In this document: positions 34,759 through 43,465 of the stretch, in pieces
Numbering within the stretch: the first letter of the stretch is position 1
Layout of the letters: each line of letters starts with the position of its first letter
DNA from: Microbacterium ginsengiterrae
Lineage (GTDB): Bacteria; Actinomycetota; Actinomycetes; Actinomycetales; Microbacteriaceae
Assembly (NCBI RefSeq): GCF_014205075.1
Contig: NZ_JACHMU010000001.1
Coordinates: forward strand, 744,001 to 808,000
DNA: 64,000 nucleotides
Direction: 5' to 3'
Position numbers and translations under genes: made by a program
The notes under the pieces: model-generated
The model's input: only the letters and a program-made list of their open reading frames with translations
What the model was told of the DNA's origin: nothing
Database searches by the model: none

Positions 34759-36090
34759 TCACATCTGGGCTTGCGCGGCCTCGAGGGCCTTCCGGATCTC
34801 CTCCTCGCCCACGGTCTGCCCCTGCGCGACCTTCGCGAACAGATCGCTGACCGCCTGGCCGACCACGGTCTCCATCTGCGCCTCACTCGGGTACAGCGGC
34901 ATCGGCTTGGCGTGATCGAGAAGCGTCTCCTGCTTGCTCTTGATCAACTCCGTGTCGAACGCGGGGTCGTCGTAGCCGTCGGTGACGACGGGAAGGGCGG
35001 CGAACTCCTTGTTCAGGTACGCCTGCTCTTCCGCGCTGGTGAGATGGGCGACGAAGTCGATCGCCGCCTCCTTGTTGTCGGAGTCGTCGAAGACGCTGAT
35101 GTTGATGCCGGCCACGTGGCTCTGCGTCGCCTCCAGCCCTGTCGCGTCGGCGGTGAGCATCGGGATGGGCGCGACGCCCCAGTCCTCGAAGCCCTCGGCG
35201 ATGAAGTTCTTCTCGGCACTCTGGTCGAACAGCATCGCCACCCGGCCCGAGACGAGGTCCGGCGGGACCATGTTGCCCTCGGTGAGTTCGGCGTTGGACG
35301 GGTCGACGACCTCGTGCACCGCCATCAGGTCGACCCAGTCCTGGACCCCGGCGACGATGGCGTCGTTCGCGAAGTCGGGGTTGCCGTCCTCGTCGTAGAG
35401 CTCTCCTCCGTGCTGCGCGCCGCGGATGAACGCCTGGTGGACGTTGTTCGCCACTCGCGCACCCGCAAGACCGAAGCCCCACTGGTCGATCGTGCCGTCG
35501 CCGTCGACGTCCTTCGTCAGCGCCTTGGCGTCCTCGACGAACTCGTCCCAGGTGGCGGGCGGCTCGGTGATCCCGGCCTCCTCGAACAACTTGGTGTTGT
35601 AGTACATGGAGTAGGTGAGGCCGTACAGCGGGACGGATGTGGGTGCCTCGCCCTCCGCGCCACCGGTGGCCCAGCTGGCCTCGACGAAACGGTCCTGGCC
35701 GCCGAGCGCCTCGAGCGCCTCACCCTCCCACGGCATGAACGCGCCGGTCGCCTGCATCGAGACCGCCCAGGTGTTGCCGATGTTCAGCACATCAGGAGCG
35801 TCTCCGGAGGAGATCGCCGCGAGGATGCGGTTCTGCAGGTCGGGCCACGGGATGACCTCGAGTTCGACTTCGACGCCGGTCTCCTCTGTGAAGCGGGCGA
35901 TCGACTCGGCCAACACCTCCTCGTCGTTCTCAACGGACGTGCCCTGGTTGCTGGCCCAATAGGTGATCGTGCCGCCGGAGCCGTCACCTCCCCCGTCCGA
36001 TGAGGCGGAGCAGCCGGCCAGGCCTGCGCCGAGGACGGTGACGGCGCCGAGGGCGATCCATCTCTTCCACTGCGATGCGTTCAATGCCAT
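34759..36090 (-). CDS. Extracellular sugar-binding lipoprotein of an ABC importer
   Basis: 443 aa. Lipoprotein signal (KRWIALGAVTVLGAGLAGC) with Cys as the lipidated residue, a Ser/Gly linker, then a family 1 solute-binding fold (TITYWASNQGTS, GDAPDVLNIGNTWAVSM, YNTKLFEEAGITEPPATWDEF). It captures the substrate and delivers it to the two permeases encoded next. ATG 36090 has AAGGAAG upstream. Sugar unknown; the neighbouring dehydrogenases and isomerase suggest a sugar or polyol with keto intermediates. Confidence 0.93.
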   Translation of the reverse strand: MALNASQWKRWIALGAVTVLGAGLAGCSASSDGGGDGSGGTITYWASNQGTSVENDEEVLAESIARFTEETGVEVELEVIPWPDLQNRILAAISSGDAPDVLNIGNTWAVSMQATGAFMPWEGEALEALGGQDRFVEASWATGGAEGEAPTSVPLYGLTYSMYYNTKLFEEAGITEPPATWDEFVEDAKALTKDVDGDGTIDQWGFGLAGARVANNVHQAFIRGAQHGGELYDEDGNPDFANDAIVAGVQDWVDLMAVHEVVDPSNAELTEGNMVPPDLVSGRVAMLFDQSAEKNFIAEGFEDWGVAPIPMLTADATGLEATQSHVAGINISVFDDSDNKEAAIDFVAHLTSAEEQAYLNKEFAALPVVTDGYDDPAFDTELIKSKQETLLDHAKPMPLYPSEAQMETVVGQAVSDLFAKVAQGQTVGEEEIRKALEAAQAQM

Positions 36091-36142
36091 GTTCTTCCTT
36101 GCTCTTCTTCGAGGTTTCGGACTACGGGCGGGACGCTGTGTC

Positions 36143-37240
36143 TCACAGGCTCGGCGCGGCCGGGTCCCATGCCGCGTCGAGGGTTTCGGGAAGCGTGACG
36201 GTGCTGTCGACCTGCACCGGCTGACCGCTCTCCGCGGAGGCCGCGATCGCGATCATCACTTCGAGGACGTGGAATGCCAGCTCTCCCGGCACGCGCTCCT
36301 GGCGCCCCGACCGGATCGCCTGGGCGAGTTCGACCACACCCGTACCACGGCTGTAGGTGGAGCCCTCGGCCGGGATGACGCGCTCACCCTCGATGGAGTG
36401 GATGACGGTGTCGCCGTCGAACATGTTGGGGTCGGGGAGCACGGCGGTACCGGTCTCTCCGGCGATCTCCACGAAGCCGGCGCGCTTGAGGTGCGAGTCG
36501 AAGCTCAGCACGAGCTGGGCGCTCCCGCCGTCGCGGAACTCCACCAGCGCGCCGATGTGCGTCGGCACCTCGACGGGGAACTCCGTGCCCGCCTTCGGCC
36601 CTGATCCGATCGTGCGGGTCTTCCGGCTCTGCGAACCCGTCGCGAAGACCCGGCTGACCGATCCGAACACCTGCACGAGCGTGGTGAGGTAGTACGGCCC
36701 GACGTCGAACAGGGGCCCGGCGCCGAAGGCGAACAGGAACTCGGGGCTCGGATGCCACGACTCCGGCCCCGGCGACTGCAGCAGCGCGATCGCCGTCAAC
36801 GGGGTGCCGATCTCACCGGAGCGGATCGCGCGGAACGCGGTCTGCAGACCTGCTCCGAGGATCGTGTCGGGGGCGACGGCGACCCGCACGCCGGCGGCGT
36901 CCGCCGCCTGCGACAGCTCACGAGCACTGGCGAGGTCGAGCGCGTACGGCTTCTCGCCCCAGACGTGCTTGCCCGCCGCGACCGCCTGCAGCGCCACGTC
37001 GACGTGCACGGCGGGAATCGTCAGGTTCACGACGATCTCGATGTCCTCGTCGGCGAGCAGCTGCTCGTACGAGCCCGATGCGCCGACTCCCCACTTGGCC
37101 GCCTGCGCTGCGGCACGTTCGGTGTCGAGATCGGCGACGAAGCGCACCTCGAGGTCGGAGAACGCCGTGAGGTTCTCCAGATACTGGTCGCTGATCGTTC
37201 CGGCGCCGACGATGCCGACGCCCACACGTGACCCGGTCAT
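36143..37240 (-). CDS. Gfo/Idh/MocA-family oxidoreductase (proximal gene of sugar operon)
   Basis: 365 aa. Rossmann motif GIVGAGTISDQYLENL, GEKPYALDLASA with the catalytic Lys, and GAGPLFDVGPYYLTTLV. The start overlaps the isomerase stop (ATGA). It is distinct from the other dehydrogenase of the operon (31738-32871); two such enzymes plus an isomerase often act as an oxidation-epimerisation-reduction sequence on glycosides. This is inference. Confidence 0.92.
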   Translation of the reverse strand: MTGSRVGVGIVGAGTISDQYLENLTAFSDLEVRFVADLDTERAAAQAAKWGVGASGSYEQLLADEDIEIVVNLTIPAVHVDVALQAVAAGKHVWGEKPYALDLASARELSQAADAAGVRVAVAPDTILGAGLQTAFRAIRSGEIGTPLTAIALLQSPGPESWHPSPEFLFAFGAGPLFDVGPYYLTTLVQVFGSVSRVFATGSQSRKTRTIGSGPKAGTEFPVEVPTHIGALVEFRDGGSAQLVLSFDSHLKRAGFVEIAGETGTAVLPDPNMFDGDTVIHSIEGERVIPAEGSTYSRGTGVVELAQAIRSGRQERVPGELAFHVLEVMIAIAASAESGQPVQVDSTVTLPETLDAAWDPAAPSL

Positions 37241-37983
37241 CCCTCGAGCTCCTTCAAGTGGTCGAAGCTGGCGCGCAGCGCCTCGAACACGTCGCCGGCG
37301 TGGTCGTCGAGCTCGATGACGCGCATCGACCGCGGCGAGGCGGCGAGGATGTCGGCGATGGGGAGGACTCCGGCCCCGACGGCCACCTGGTCGCGATCGA
37401 CCTTCGTGCGAGGTCCGTCCTTCACATGGATGAACCGGACGCGGTCGCCCAGTCTCGTCAACAGCTCGGCGGCGGGCTCTCCCCCCACCTCCGCCCAATA
37501 GGTGTCCACCTCGAGGATGATGTCCTCCGGTGCCTCCTCGGCGAAGACCTCGAGCGCGGAGACACCGTCGATCCGCGTCTCCAGCTCGAAGGCGTGATTG
37601 TGGTACCCCACGGTGAGCCCACGGTCCGCTGCGCGCGCCGACACGTCGGCGAGTTCGCGGGCGATCAGGCGGATGTCCTCACGCGTGCCCCACCGCTCGA
37701 CCGGCACGTGCGGGTCGATCACGGTGGTGACGCCGACGCGATCGGCGGCATCGAACACCGCATCCACGTCGGCATCAGCTCCGATGAGGTGCTCGTGCGC
37801 GCTCGGCGCGACGAGACCGGCCGCCGGAAGCAGCTCCGCGTACTGGTCGGCTCGCCGCACGAGCGCCCACGGTTCGACTCGACGGAACCCGATGTCCACG
37901 AGCCGCGCCAGAGTACCGGCGAGGTCCTGATCGACGTGATCTCTCACGGTGTAGAGCTGGACGGACAGTTCGTCTGCTGCCAC
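37237..37983 (-). CDS. Sugar phosphate isomerase/epimerase (xylose isomerase-like TIM barrel)
   Basis: 248 aa. It begins LSVQLYTVRDHVDQDLAGTL, with barrel motifs GLTVGYHNHAFELE, IILEVDTYWAEVGG and VRFIHVKDG, whose Glu/Asp/His bind the divalent metal. GTG 37983 follows GAAGGAG by 6 nt. First gene of the six-gene sugar operon, divergent from the ROK regulator. Confidence 0.9.
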   Translation of the reverse strand: MAADELSVQLYTVRDHVDQDLAGTLARLVDIGFRRVEPWALVRRADQYAELLPAAGLVAPSAHEHLIGADADVDAVFDAADRVGVTTVIDPHVPVERWGTREDIRLIARELADVSARAADRGLTVGYHNHAFELETRIDGVSALEVFAEEAPEDIILEVDTYWAEVGGEPAAELLTRLGDRVRFIHVKDGPRTKVDRDQVAVGAGVLPIADILAASPRSMRVIELDDHAGDVFEALRASFDHLKELEG

Positions 37984-38060
37984 GGAAGACTCCTTCGAAA
38001 TGTGCCGAGAGGGGATGAGTCGCTGCGTCACATTCGTCGTGTCGCCGCTGACCGCCACTC

Positions 38061-38089
38061 ACACTAGGATGACTTCTGTCGCCCGTCAA
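38061..38089 (-). promoter_or_regulatory. Promoter of the sugar operon
   Basis: On the minus strand: TTGACG (38084-38089), 17-bp spacer, TAGTGT (38061-38066). The divergent ROK gene has TATGGT at 38137-38142. The 47 bp between the two promoters would hold the ROK operator. Confidence 0.7.
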
Positions 38090-38153
38090 CATAAGTTCGC
38101 AAAGTCGTCGACACCCTTCTTCAGGTGCGCCGCGAATATGGTTGACTGACGTC

Positions 38154-39341
38154 ATGATGCCGCCGACTGAACCCGCGTCGAGCGACCCGAGCGGACTGAT
38201 CCGCCTCCTGCGCGACGGTCGCCAATGGTCCGTGTCCGAGTTGGCCGCGACGACGGGGGTCGCCCGCTCGACGGTCAGCCAGCGACTCGACATGCTCTCA
38301 GCGCTCGGTCTCATCAGCCGCGCCGAGCCCGGTTCCTCGACCGGAGGCCGCCCACCCAAGCGCGTCGCGCTGCTCGCCGATGCCCGTCTCGTGCTGGCGT
38401 TCGACATCGGCGCAAGTCACGCGCACGTCGGGGTGGCCTCGATCACCAGGGAGATCCTGGCGCACCGCCGCATCGCGATCGACATCGCCGCGGGTCCCGA
38501 CCACGTTCTCGGCCAGGTCACCGAGGTCGCGGACGACCTGCTGGACGGTCTCGGGCGCGACCGATCGGTCGTCCTCGCGACCGGTGTCGGCCTGCCCGGC
38601 CCCGTCCACGCGGCCACCGGGCGCCCCGTGCGCCCGCCGATCATGCCGGGCTGGGACGGCTACGACGTGCCCGGGTGGCTGCATTCGCGCGATGGCATCC
38701 CGGCGTTCGTCGACAACGACGTGAATCTCGCCGCGCTCGGGGAGCACGACCGGTTCGGAGTCGGCGTCGACAACTTCCTCTACGTCAAGGTCGCGACCGG
38801 CATCGGCGCCGGCATCATCTCCGGAGGGATGCTGCTGCGCGGCGCACAGGGCATCGCGGGCGACATCGGGCACGTGAGGGTGTCGAGGGGCGAAGGCGTG
38901 TTCTGCTCGTGCGGCAACGAGGGATGCCTCGAGGCGCTCGCCGCCGGCCCCGCGATCGCACGCTCTCTGCGCGAGGCCGGCATCGAGGTGACCTCGTCGC
39001 GCGAGGTCGTCGCGCGAGTGGACGCCGGCGACGTCAACGCGATCCAGGCCGTCCGCCAGGCAGGCCGGGATCTCGGCGAGGTGCTCTCTGCGAGCATCAG
39101 CTTCCTCAACCCCTCAGTCATCGCGATCGGAGGACGAATGGCCGGGGCCGGCGAACACCTCATCGCCGGCGTGCGCGAGGTCGTCTACCGCCGGGCCATG
39201 CCGCTCGCCACGGTGGGACTGGAGATCCGCACCGCCCGCTCAGGCGAGCGGGCGGGCCTGATGGGTGCGACGGCGCTGGCGGCCGATCACGCACTCTCCC
39301 CCGCCGGGCTGTTGGCCCTGGCCGCACGACAGCACGTGTAG
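38154..39341 (+). CDS. ROK-family transcriptional regulator
   Basis: 395 aa. An N-terminal winged HTH (WSVSELAATTGVARSTVSQRLDMLSALGLI) joins a ROK sugar-kinase-like domain. It has the zinc motif CSCGNEGCLEA after GHVRVSRGEG, and FVDNDVNLAALGEH at the kinase active site. NagC/XylR-type members bind a sugar and repress. ATG 38154 (followed by a second ATG) is preferred over TTG 38142. Divergent position makes it the regulator of the 37983-31738 operon. Confidence 0.93.
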   Translation: MMPPTEPASSDPSGLIRLLRDGRQWSVSELAATTGVARSTVSQRLDMLSALGLISRAEPGSSTGGRPPKRVALLADARLVLAFDIGASHAHVGVASITREILAHRRIAIDIAAGPDHVLGQVTEVADDLLDGLGRDRSVVLATGVGLPGPVHAATGRPVRPPIMPGWDGYDVPGWLHSRDGIPAFVDNDVNLAALGEHDRFGVGVDNFLYVKVATGIGAGIISGGMLLRGAQGIAGDIGHVRVSRGEGVFCSCGNEGCLEALAAGPAIARSLREAGIEVTSSREVVARVDAGDVNAIQAVRQAGRDLGEVLSASISFLNPSVIAIGGRMAGAGEHLIAGVREVVYRRAMPLATVGLEIRTARSGERAGLMGATALAADHALSPAGLLALAARQHV

Positions 39342-39358
39342 CGCCCGCGCCGTCGGCG

Positions 39359-41071
39359 CTATGCCCTCGACTGCGGCCGCGTGGCCCCCCGGGTGTCCAG
39401 CGCGAGCTCTTCCGCGTCGATCGCGGCCAGGAGCTCACGCATCAGCTCCTCGTCGAGGTTGTCCGCGTCGCGCTCGGCGAGCAGCACCTCCCGGCGCACG
39501 TGCAACCACCCTCGTGACAGTGCGACGAGGTCGTCGTACGAGGGCCGCGGCACCGAGTCCTCGACCTCCTGCGCACGGTCGGTGTCGTTCTCGACCCTCA
39601 TCATCCGCTGCCGGAACGTGTCGAACGCCTTCAGCTCGGATTCGCCGTACTTCGCGGCCCAGAGCTCGCGCTGCTCGGAGAGGAACGCCGCGCCGGCCTC
39701 GCGGCTTCGCGCCCGCACCGACGCGATCGCCTTCGCGTCCTCCTTCTCGTCGACGTCCGCGGCGACGCCGAGACCGCGGATGAGCAGCGGAAGGGTGAGC
39801 CCCTGGAGCAGGAGGGTCGCGACGGTGACGATGAAGGCGACGACGACGATCGCATGCGAGGACTGCGAATCCAGTGCGGCGAGATCCGAGGCGGCGAGCG
39901 CCGTCGCCAGGGTGACCACCCCGCGCATGCCCGCCCAGGAGATGACCGCGTTGTCCTTCCAGACCAGCGCCGGTTCCGTCAGCCGGCGGCGCATCTGCTC
40001 CGCCGTGAGCGGTCGGCGCCCCGGCCGCGACCGGCGCACCTCGAACCGGCCGGATGCGACCATCCTCTCCCAGCGCTGCAGGCGCGCCCGTTCTCGCACG
40101 CGGGCCCAGGCATGGACGGGGTAGATGAAGGCCGGCCGCACCACGAGCACGACCGCCAGGACCGCCGCGGAGAGCAGGAGGATGTGCTCCACCGACTCCG
40201 ACCCCAGGTCGCTGAGCACCCGGCGGAACGTCAGACCGATGTAGGCGAACACGAAGCTCTCCAGCAGCAGATCCGCCGAGAGCCAGAGCGGAGCCTCCTG
40301 CTGTCGCGTGGTGTAATCCGTGCGCGGCGCATTGAAGCCGACGTACAGCCCCATGGCGACGACGGCCAGCACACCGGAACCGCCCAGATGCTCGGCGATC
40401 GCGTACGCGCCGAACGGCACGAGAAGCCCGAAGGTGCCGATGACGACGGGGTCGGCGACGCGCATGCGCAGCTGATGCAGGACGAGCCCGAACACGAGGC
40501 CGATCACGACGCCCACCACGACCGCGACCACGAACTGCCAGACCCCGTCCCACACGGTGATCGTCGCCCCCGCGACGACGGCAGCGAACACGCGGTAGAG
40601 CGTCAGCGAGGTCGCGTCGTTGATGAGGCTCTCGCCGGAAAGCACCGTCATGATGCGCCGAGGCAGGCCGAGCTTCCGACCGATGGCGGCCGCCGAGACG
40701 GCGTCGGGCGGCGCGACGATCGCCCCGAGCAGCAGGGCACCCGGCAGGGTCAGCGACGGCAGGATGAGCCAGGCGACAAGGCCCACGACGACCGCGGTGA
40801 GCAGGACCAGCCAGATCCCCAGCCGCCGGATCTGGGGCAGACTGCGCTTGAATCCCACGAAGGAGACGTCGAGCGCCGCCGAGTACAGCAGCGGAGGCAG
40901 CACGATGTTCAGCAGCAGATGCCCGTCGATCTCCATCTCGGGGATGAACGGCAGGAACGACGCGGCGAGCGCGACGACGGTGACCAGCAGCGGCGCGGGC
41001 CACCCCCGCCATCGGGCGATCGCCGCCACCACGACCGCGCCGACGAGAACGAAGAAGAGCATCGCTTCCAT
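39359..41071 (-). CDS. Na+/H+ antiporter, CPA1 (NhaP/NHE-like) family
   Basis: 570 aa. About 12 helices with the ion-site motif GAIVAPPDAVSAAAIG and GESLINDATSLTLYR, then a cytoplasmic tail of about 130 residues rich in charged residues. It exchanges Na+ for H+ for pH and salt balance. ATG 41071 has TACGAT exactly 6 nt upstream, a leaderless pattern. Convergent with the ROK gene 17 nt away. Confidence 0.93.
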   Translation of the reverse strand: MEAMLFFVLVGAVVVAAIARWRGWPAPLLVTVVALAASFLPFIPEMEIDGHLLLNIVLPPLLYSAALDVSFVGFKRSLPQIRRLGIWLVLLTAVVVGLVAWLILPSLTLPGALLLGAIVAPPDAVSAAAIGRKLGLPRRIMTVLSGESLINDATSLTLYRVFAAVVAGATITVWDGVWQFVVAVVVGVVIGLVFGLVLHQLRMRVADPVVIGTFGLLVPFGAYAIAEHLGGSGVLAVVAMGLYVGFNAPRTDYTTRQQEAPLWLSADLLLESFVFAYIGLTFRRVLSDLGSESVEHILLLSAAVLAVVLVVRPAFIYPVHAWARVRERARLQRWERMVASGRFEVRRSRPGRRPLTAEQMRRRLTEPALVWKDNAVISWAGMRGVVTLATALAASDLAALDSQSSHAIVVVAFIVTVATLLLQGLTLPLLIRGLGVAADVDEKEDAKAIASVRARSREAGAAFLSEQRELWAAKYGESELKAFDTFRQRMMRVENDTDRAQEVEDSVPRPSYDDLVALSRGWLHVRREVLLAERDADNLDEELMRELLAAIDAEELALDTRGATRPQSRA

Positions 41072-41098
41072 CCCGGAATCGTATATCCGGCCGGTCGG

Positions 41099-41377
41099 TC
41101 ACCGTCCGTCGGCGGCGTCGCGGAGGCTCTGATTCTCATCCTGCAGCTCGAGCACGCGGGCGATCCCGACGATGTTGATCCCGTCGCTGCGCAGTCGAGC
41201 AGCTCGACGGAGCCGGTCGATGTCATCGTCGCTGTATCGGCGCGTCCCCCCTTCGCTGCGCGCCGGTGTGAGCAGCCCCTTGCTCTCGAACAGTCGCAGC
41301 GTCGCCTCCGGCAGATCGACGAGCTGGGCGGCGACCGCGATGCCGTACACGGGGGTCCGGGAATCTCTCTTCGTCAC
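41099..41377 (-). CDS. MerR-family regulator, HspR-like
   Basis: 92 aa: a single MerR HTH (VYGIAVAAQLVDLPEATLRLFESKGLLTPARSEGGTRRYSDDDIDRLRR) and a short helix. This matches HspR in layout, a heat-shock repressor. GTG 41377 has AAGGA 5 nt upstream, better than the first codon at 41410. Divergent from an Hsp20 gene, which it probably represses. No full HAIR (CTTGAGT-N7-ACTCAAG) element is present; only a CTTGA half is seen. Confidence 0.85.
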   Translation of the reverse strand: MTKRDSRTPVYGIAVAAQLVDLPEATLRLFESKGLLTPARSEGGTRRYSDDDIDRLRRAARLRSDGINIVGIARVLELQDENQSLRDAADGR

Positions 41378-41395
41378 GAAAATCCTTCGATCGAC

Positions 41396-41424
41396 TTGAA
41401 ATCTGATCACGCGTGTTCTATAAA
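41396..41424 (+). promoter_or_regulatory. Strong promoter of hsp20
   Basis: TTGAAA (41396-41401), 17-bp spacer, TATAAA (41419-41424). Confidence 0.78.
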
Positions 41425-41439
41425 AAATCTACAGCAATC

Positions 41440-41458
41440 GATGCAGATTATCTGCATC
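41440..41458. promoter_or_regulatory. 19-bp perfect palindrome in the hsp20 leader
   Basis: GATGCAGAT-T-ATCTGCATC, 9-bp perfect arms around one base, about 10 bp past the predicted transcript start. A repressor here would act as a roadblock. The HspR-like neighbour is the leading candidate. Confidence 0.6.
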
Positions 41459-41497
41459 ACCGTCAGCCCGTCCAGGGCCGCAAGAAAGGAGAAACAC

Positions 41498-41920
41498 ATG
41501 GCACTCACCTTCGATCCGTTCAGTCAGCTCGACCGCTTCGCCGCGAGCGTGCTCGATTCCGTTCGCGCACCGCGGCTGATGCCGGTGGATCTCTACCGCG
41601 ACGGTGATCGGTACATCCTGCATGCCGACCTGCCCGGCATCGATCCCGGCTCGATCGATGTCGACCTCGACGGCACGCAGCTGTCGATCCGCGCGCAGCG
41701 CACGGCCGACTCCATGGAGGGCGTGCGCTGGCTCGCGCGAGAGCGCGGCGCCGGCGCGTTCCTCCGGCAGTTCACACTCGGCGAAGGCGTCGATCTCGAT
41801 GGCATCAGCGCGTCCTACGAGAGCGGCGTGCTCTCCGTGATCATCCCGGTGAGCGAGCGCGCCAAGCCGCGCAAGATCGCCGTCGAGTCCGTCGAGCAGC
41901 CTCAGGCCATCAACGCCTGA
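41498..41920 (+). CDS. Hsp20/alpha-crystallin small heat-shock protein
   Basis: 140 aa. The alpha-crystallin domain spans about 25-125 (MPVDLYRDGDRYILHADLPGIDPGSIDVDLDGTQLSI, then YESGVLSVIIPV with the GVL signature and a following PRKIAVE strand). It holds unfolding proteins as an ATP-independent oligomer. AAGGAG lies 7 nt before ATG 41498. Its promoter is near consensus and a hairpin follows the stop. Confidence 0.94.
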   Translation: MALTFDPFSQLDRFAASVLDSVRAPRLMPVDLYRDGDRYILHADLPGIDPGSIDVDLDGTQLSIRAQRTADSMEGVRWLARERGAGAFLRQFTLGEGVDLDGISASYESGVLSVIIPVSERAKPRKIAVESVEQPQAINA

Positions 41921-41926
41921 GCCGTT

Positions 41927-41954
41927 CGGGGTGGGGCCGCCGCGCCCCACCCCG
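41927..41954 (+). terminator. Hairpin after hsp20
   Basis: Perfect 11-bp stem CGGGGTGGGGC / GCCCCACCCCG, loop 6 nt, starting 7 nt after the stop. No T run, so termination efficiency is uncertain. Confidence 0.6.
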
Positions 41955-42080
41955 CCGACGTGAGCGAATCCCCGTCGGGCAGACGCTGACGGTCGCCGTC
42001 GCAGCCTGACCGCCGGTGCGACGGGCACGGGATCGACGGAACGGGGAATGCCGCGCACCCGTGCTCGGTTGCAGAGTTCG

Positions 42081-43121
42081 ATGAACGACGTCGCGCTCTC
42101 CGTCCTCGACCTCGTGCCCGTGCGCACCGGTCAGACCAGCCCCCAGGCCGTATCGGCCTCCCTCGAACTCGCCGAGACCGCGGATCGGCTGGGATACCGC
42201 CGATACTGGTTCGCCGAGCACCACAACATGCCGGCCGTGGCATCCACCACTCCACCGGTCCTCATCGCCGCCGCCACCGCGCGGACGAAGACGATGCGGC
42301 TCGGGTCGGGCGGTGTGATGCTCCCCAACCACGCCCCGCTGATCGTCGCCGAGCAGTTCGCCGCGCTCGAGGCCATCGCGCCCGGCCGCATCGACCTCGG
42401 GCTCGGTCGCGCACCGGGCAGCGACCCCGTGATCACCCAGTTGCTCCGGGGATCCGGCACGACGAGCGACGTCGAGCAGTTCCCCCGTCACGTGCAGGAC
42501 ATCTCACTGCTCCTCGGCGGGGAGGGCGCCACCGTGCGCTTCACCTCCGGCGGCGAGTACGTCGTCCGCGCGACGCCGTCCGCCGTGAGCACTCCGGAGG
42601 TGTGGCTGCTCGGATCGAGCGACTACTCCGCGCAGCTCGCCGCATCCCAGGGCCTGCCCTACGTGTTCGCCAACCACTTCTCCGGCCACGGGCTCGAGCG
42701 CGCCCTGGACCTCTACCGCTCCGGATTCCAGCCGAGCGAGGCCTACCCGGAGCCGCGCACGTTCCTCACGATCAATGCCGTCGCCTCCCCCACGCAGGAA
42801 GAGGCGGAGGCGCGCGCCCTCCCCCAGCTGCGGATGATGTCGCGACTCCGGTTGAACAAGCCGCTCATCGCGCTCGAGACCGTCGAGGAGGCGTCGGGCG
42901 CGGAGCGCGACCCCGCGACGGAGCAGATCGTCGCCGAGGCGCGCTCGCGGTGGGTCGTCGGAACAGGCGACTCGGTCGCGGCAGAACTGCGAGAGTTCGC
43001 CGCCAAGCACGGCGTGGACGAGGTCATGATCTCCCCTGTCGCCGGCGCATACGCCGCCGAGGCGATGGATGCCGCGACCGGCCGAGCCCAGACGCTCGAG
43101 CTCATCGCCGCCGCGATGTGA
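42081..43121 (+). CDS. Luciferase-like (LLM-class) flavin-dependent oxidoreductase
   Basis: 346 aa. It begins VALSVLDLVPVRTGQTSPQAV, with YRRYWFAEHHNMPAVAS and GSGGVMLPNHAPLIVAEQFA, which mark the MsnO8-type LLM subfamily. It uses FMNH2 or F420; the substrate is unknown. ATG 42081 is chosen over 42048 because the family N-terminus begins here. No close partner gene. Confidence 0.9.
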   Translation: MNDVALSVLDLVPVRTGQTSPQAVSASLELAETADRLGYRRYWFAEHHNMPAVASTTPPVLIAAATARTKTMRLGSGGVMLPNHAPLIVAEQFAALEAIAPGRIDLGLGRAPGSDPVITQLLRGSGTTSDVEQFPRHVQDISLLLGGEGATVRFTSGGEYVVRATPSAVSTPEVWLLGSSDYSAQLAASQGLPYVFANHFSGHGLERALDLYRSGFQPSEAYPEPRTFLTINAVASPTQEEAEARALPQLRMMSRLRLNKPLIALETVEEASGAERDPATEQIVAEARSRWVVGTGDSVAAELREFAAKHGVDEVMISPVAGAYAAEAMDAATGRAQTLELIAAAM

Positions 43122-43213
43122 CCGTCCCGTCCCCGAGGGTGGCCGAATCCGTCGGGGGCGAGTACGGTCGGGCTCATCGGAGTGCCATCGGCGGCATCGA
43201 GAGGAGTTCAGTG

Positions 43214-43423
43214 GTGAGCAGCACGCGTACGCGCGGTCTCTGGGTCGCGCACGGGACGAATGGCGTGGTGGGCAGCATCCGCCACGATGAGGACGACTAC
43301 GTCGTCGTGATGGCCGGAGCGGATGCCGAGACGGGCCGCTACCCGAGCCTCGAGGTCGCCAAGGGCGCCCTGCACTCGCACATGCCACCGGGGAGCTCCT
43401 GGCCGCGATACGCCCAGCACTGA
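43214..43423 (+). CDS. Small conserved protein of unknown function
   Basis: 69 aa, soluble. SSTRTRGLWVAHGTNGVVGSI, then DDYVVVMAGADAETGRYPSLEVAKGALHSHMPPG: a short beta-rich domain. GTG 43214 has GAGGAG 7 nt upstream; an adjacent GTG (43211) is too near. TACGGT at about 43162 is a possible -10. I do not recognise it. Confidence 0.62.
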   Translation: MSSTRTRGLWVAHGTNGVVGSIRHDEDDYVVVMAGADAETGRYPSLEVAKGALHSHMPPGSSWPRYAQH

Positions 43424-43465
43424 CGACCCGACCGTACGCCGGGTTCGATCATCGTCGCGCGGGTC

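Noticed and set aside
41396..41418. HAIR (HspR) operator upstream of hsp20
   Set aside because: Only one CTTGA half-site exists; the partner ACTCAAG is absent.
42591..42606. ACTCCGGAGG as a fourth 80-bp element end
   Set aside because: It codes the ordinary STPEVWLLGSS motif of LLM flavoproteins and has no inverted partner 80 bp away.
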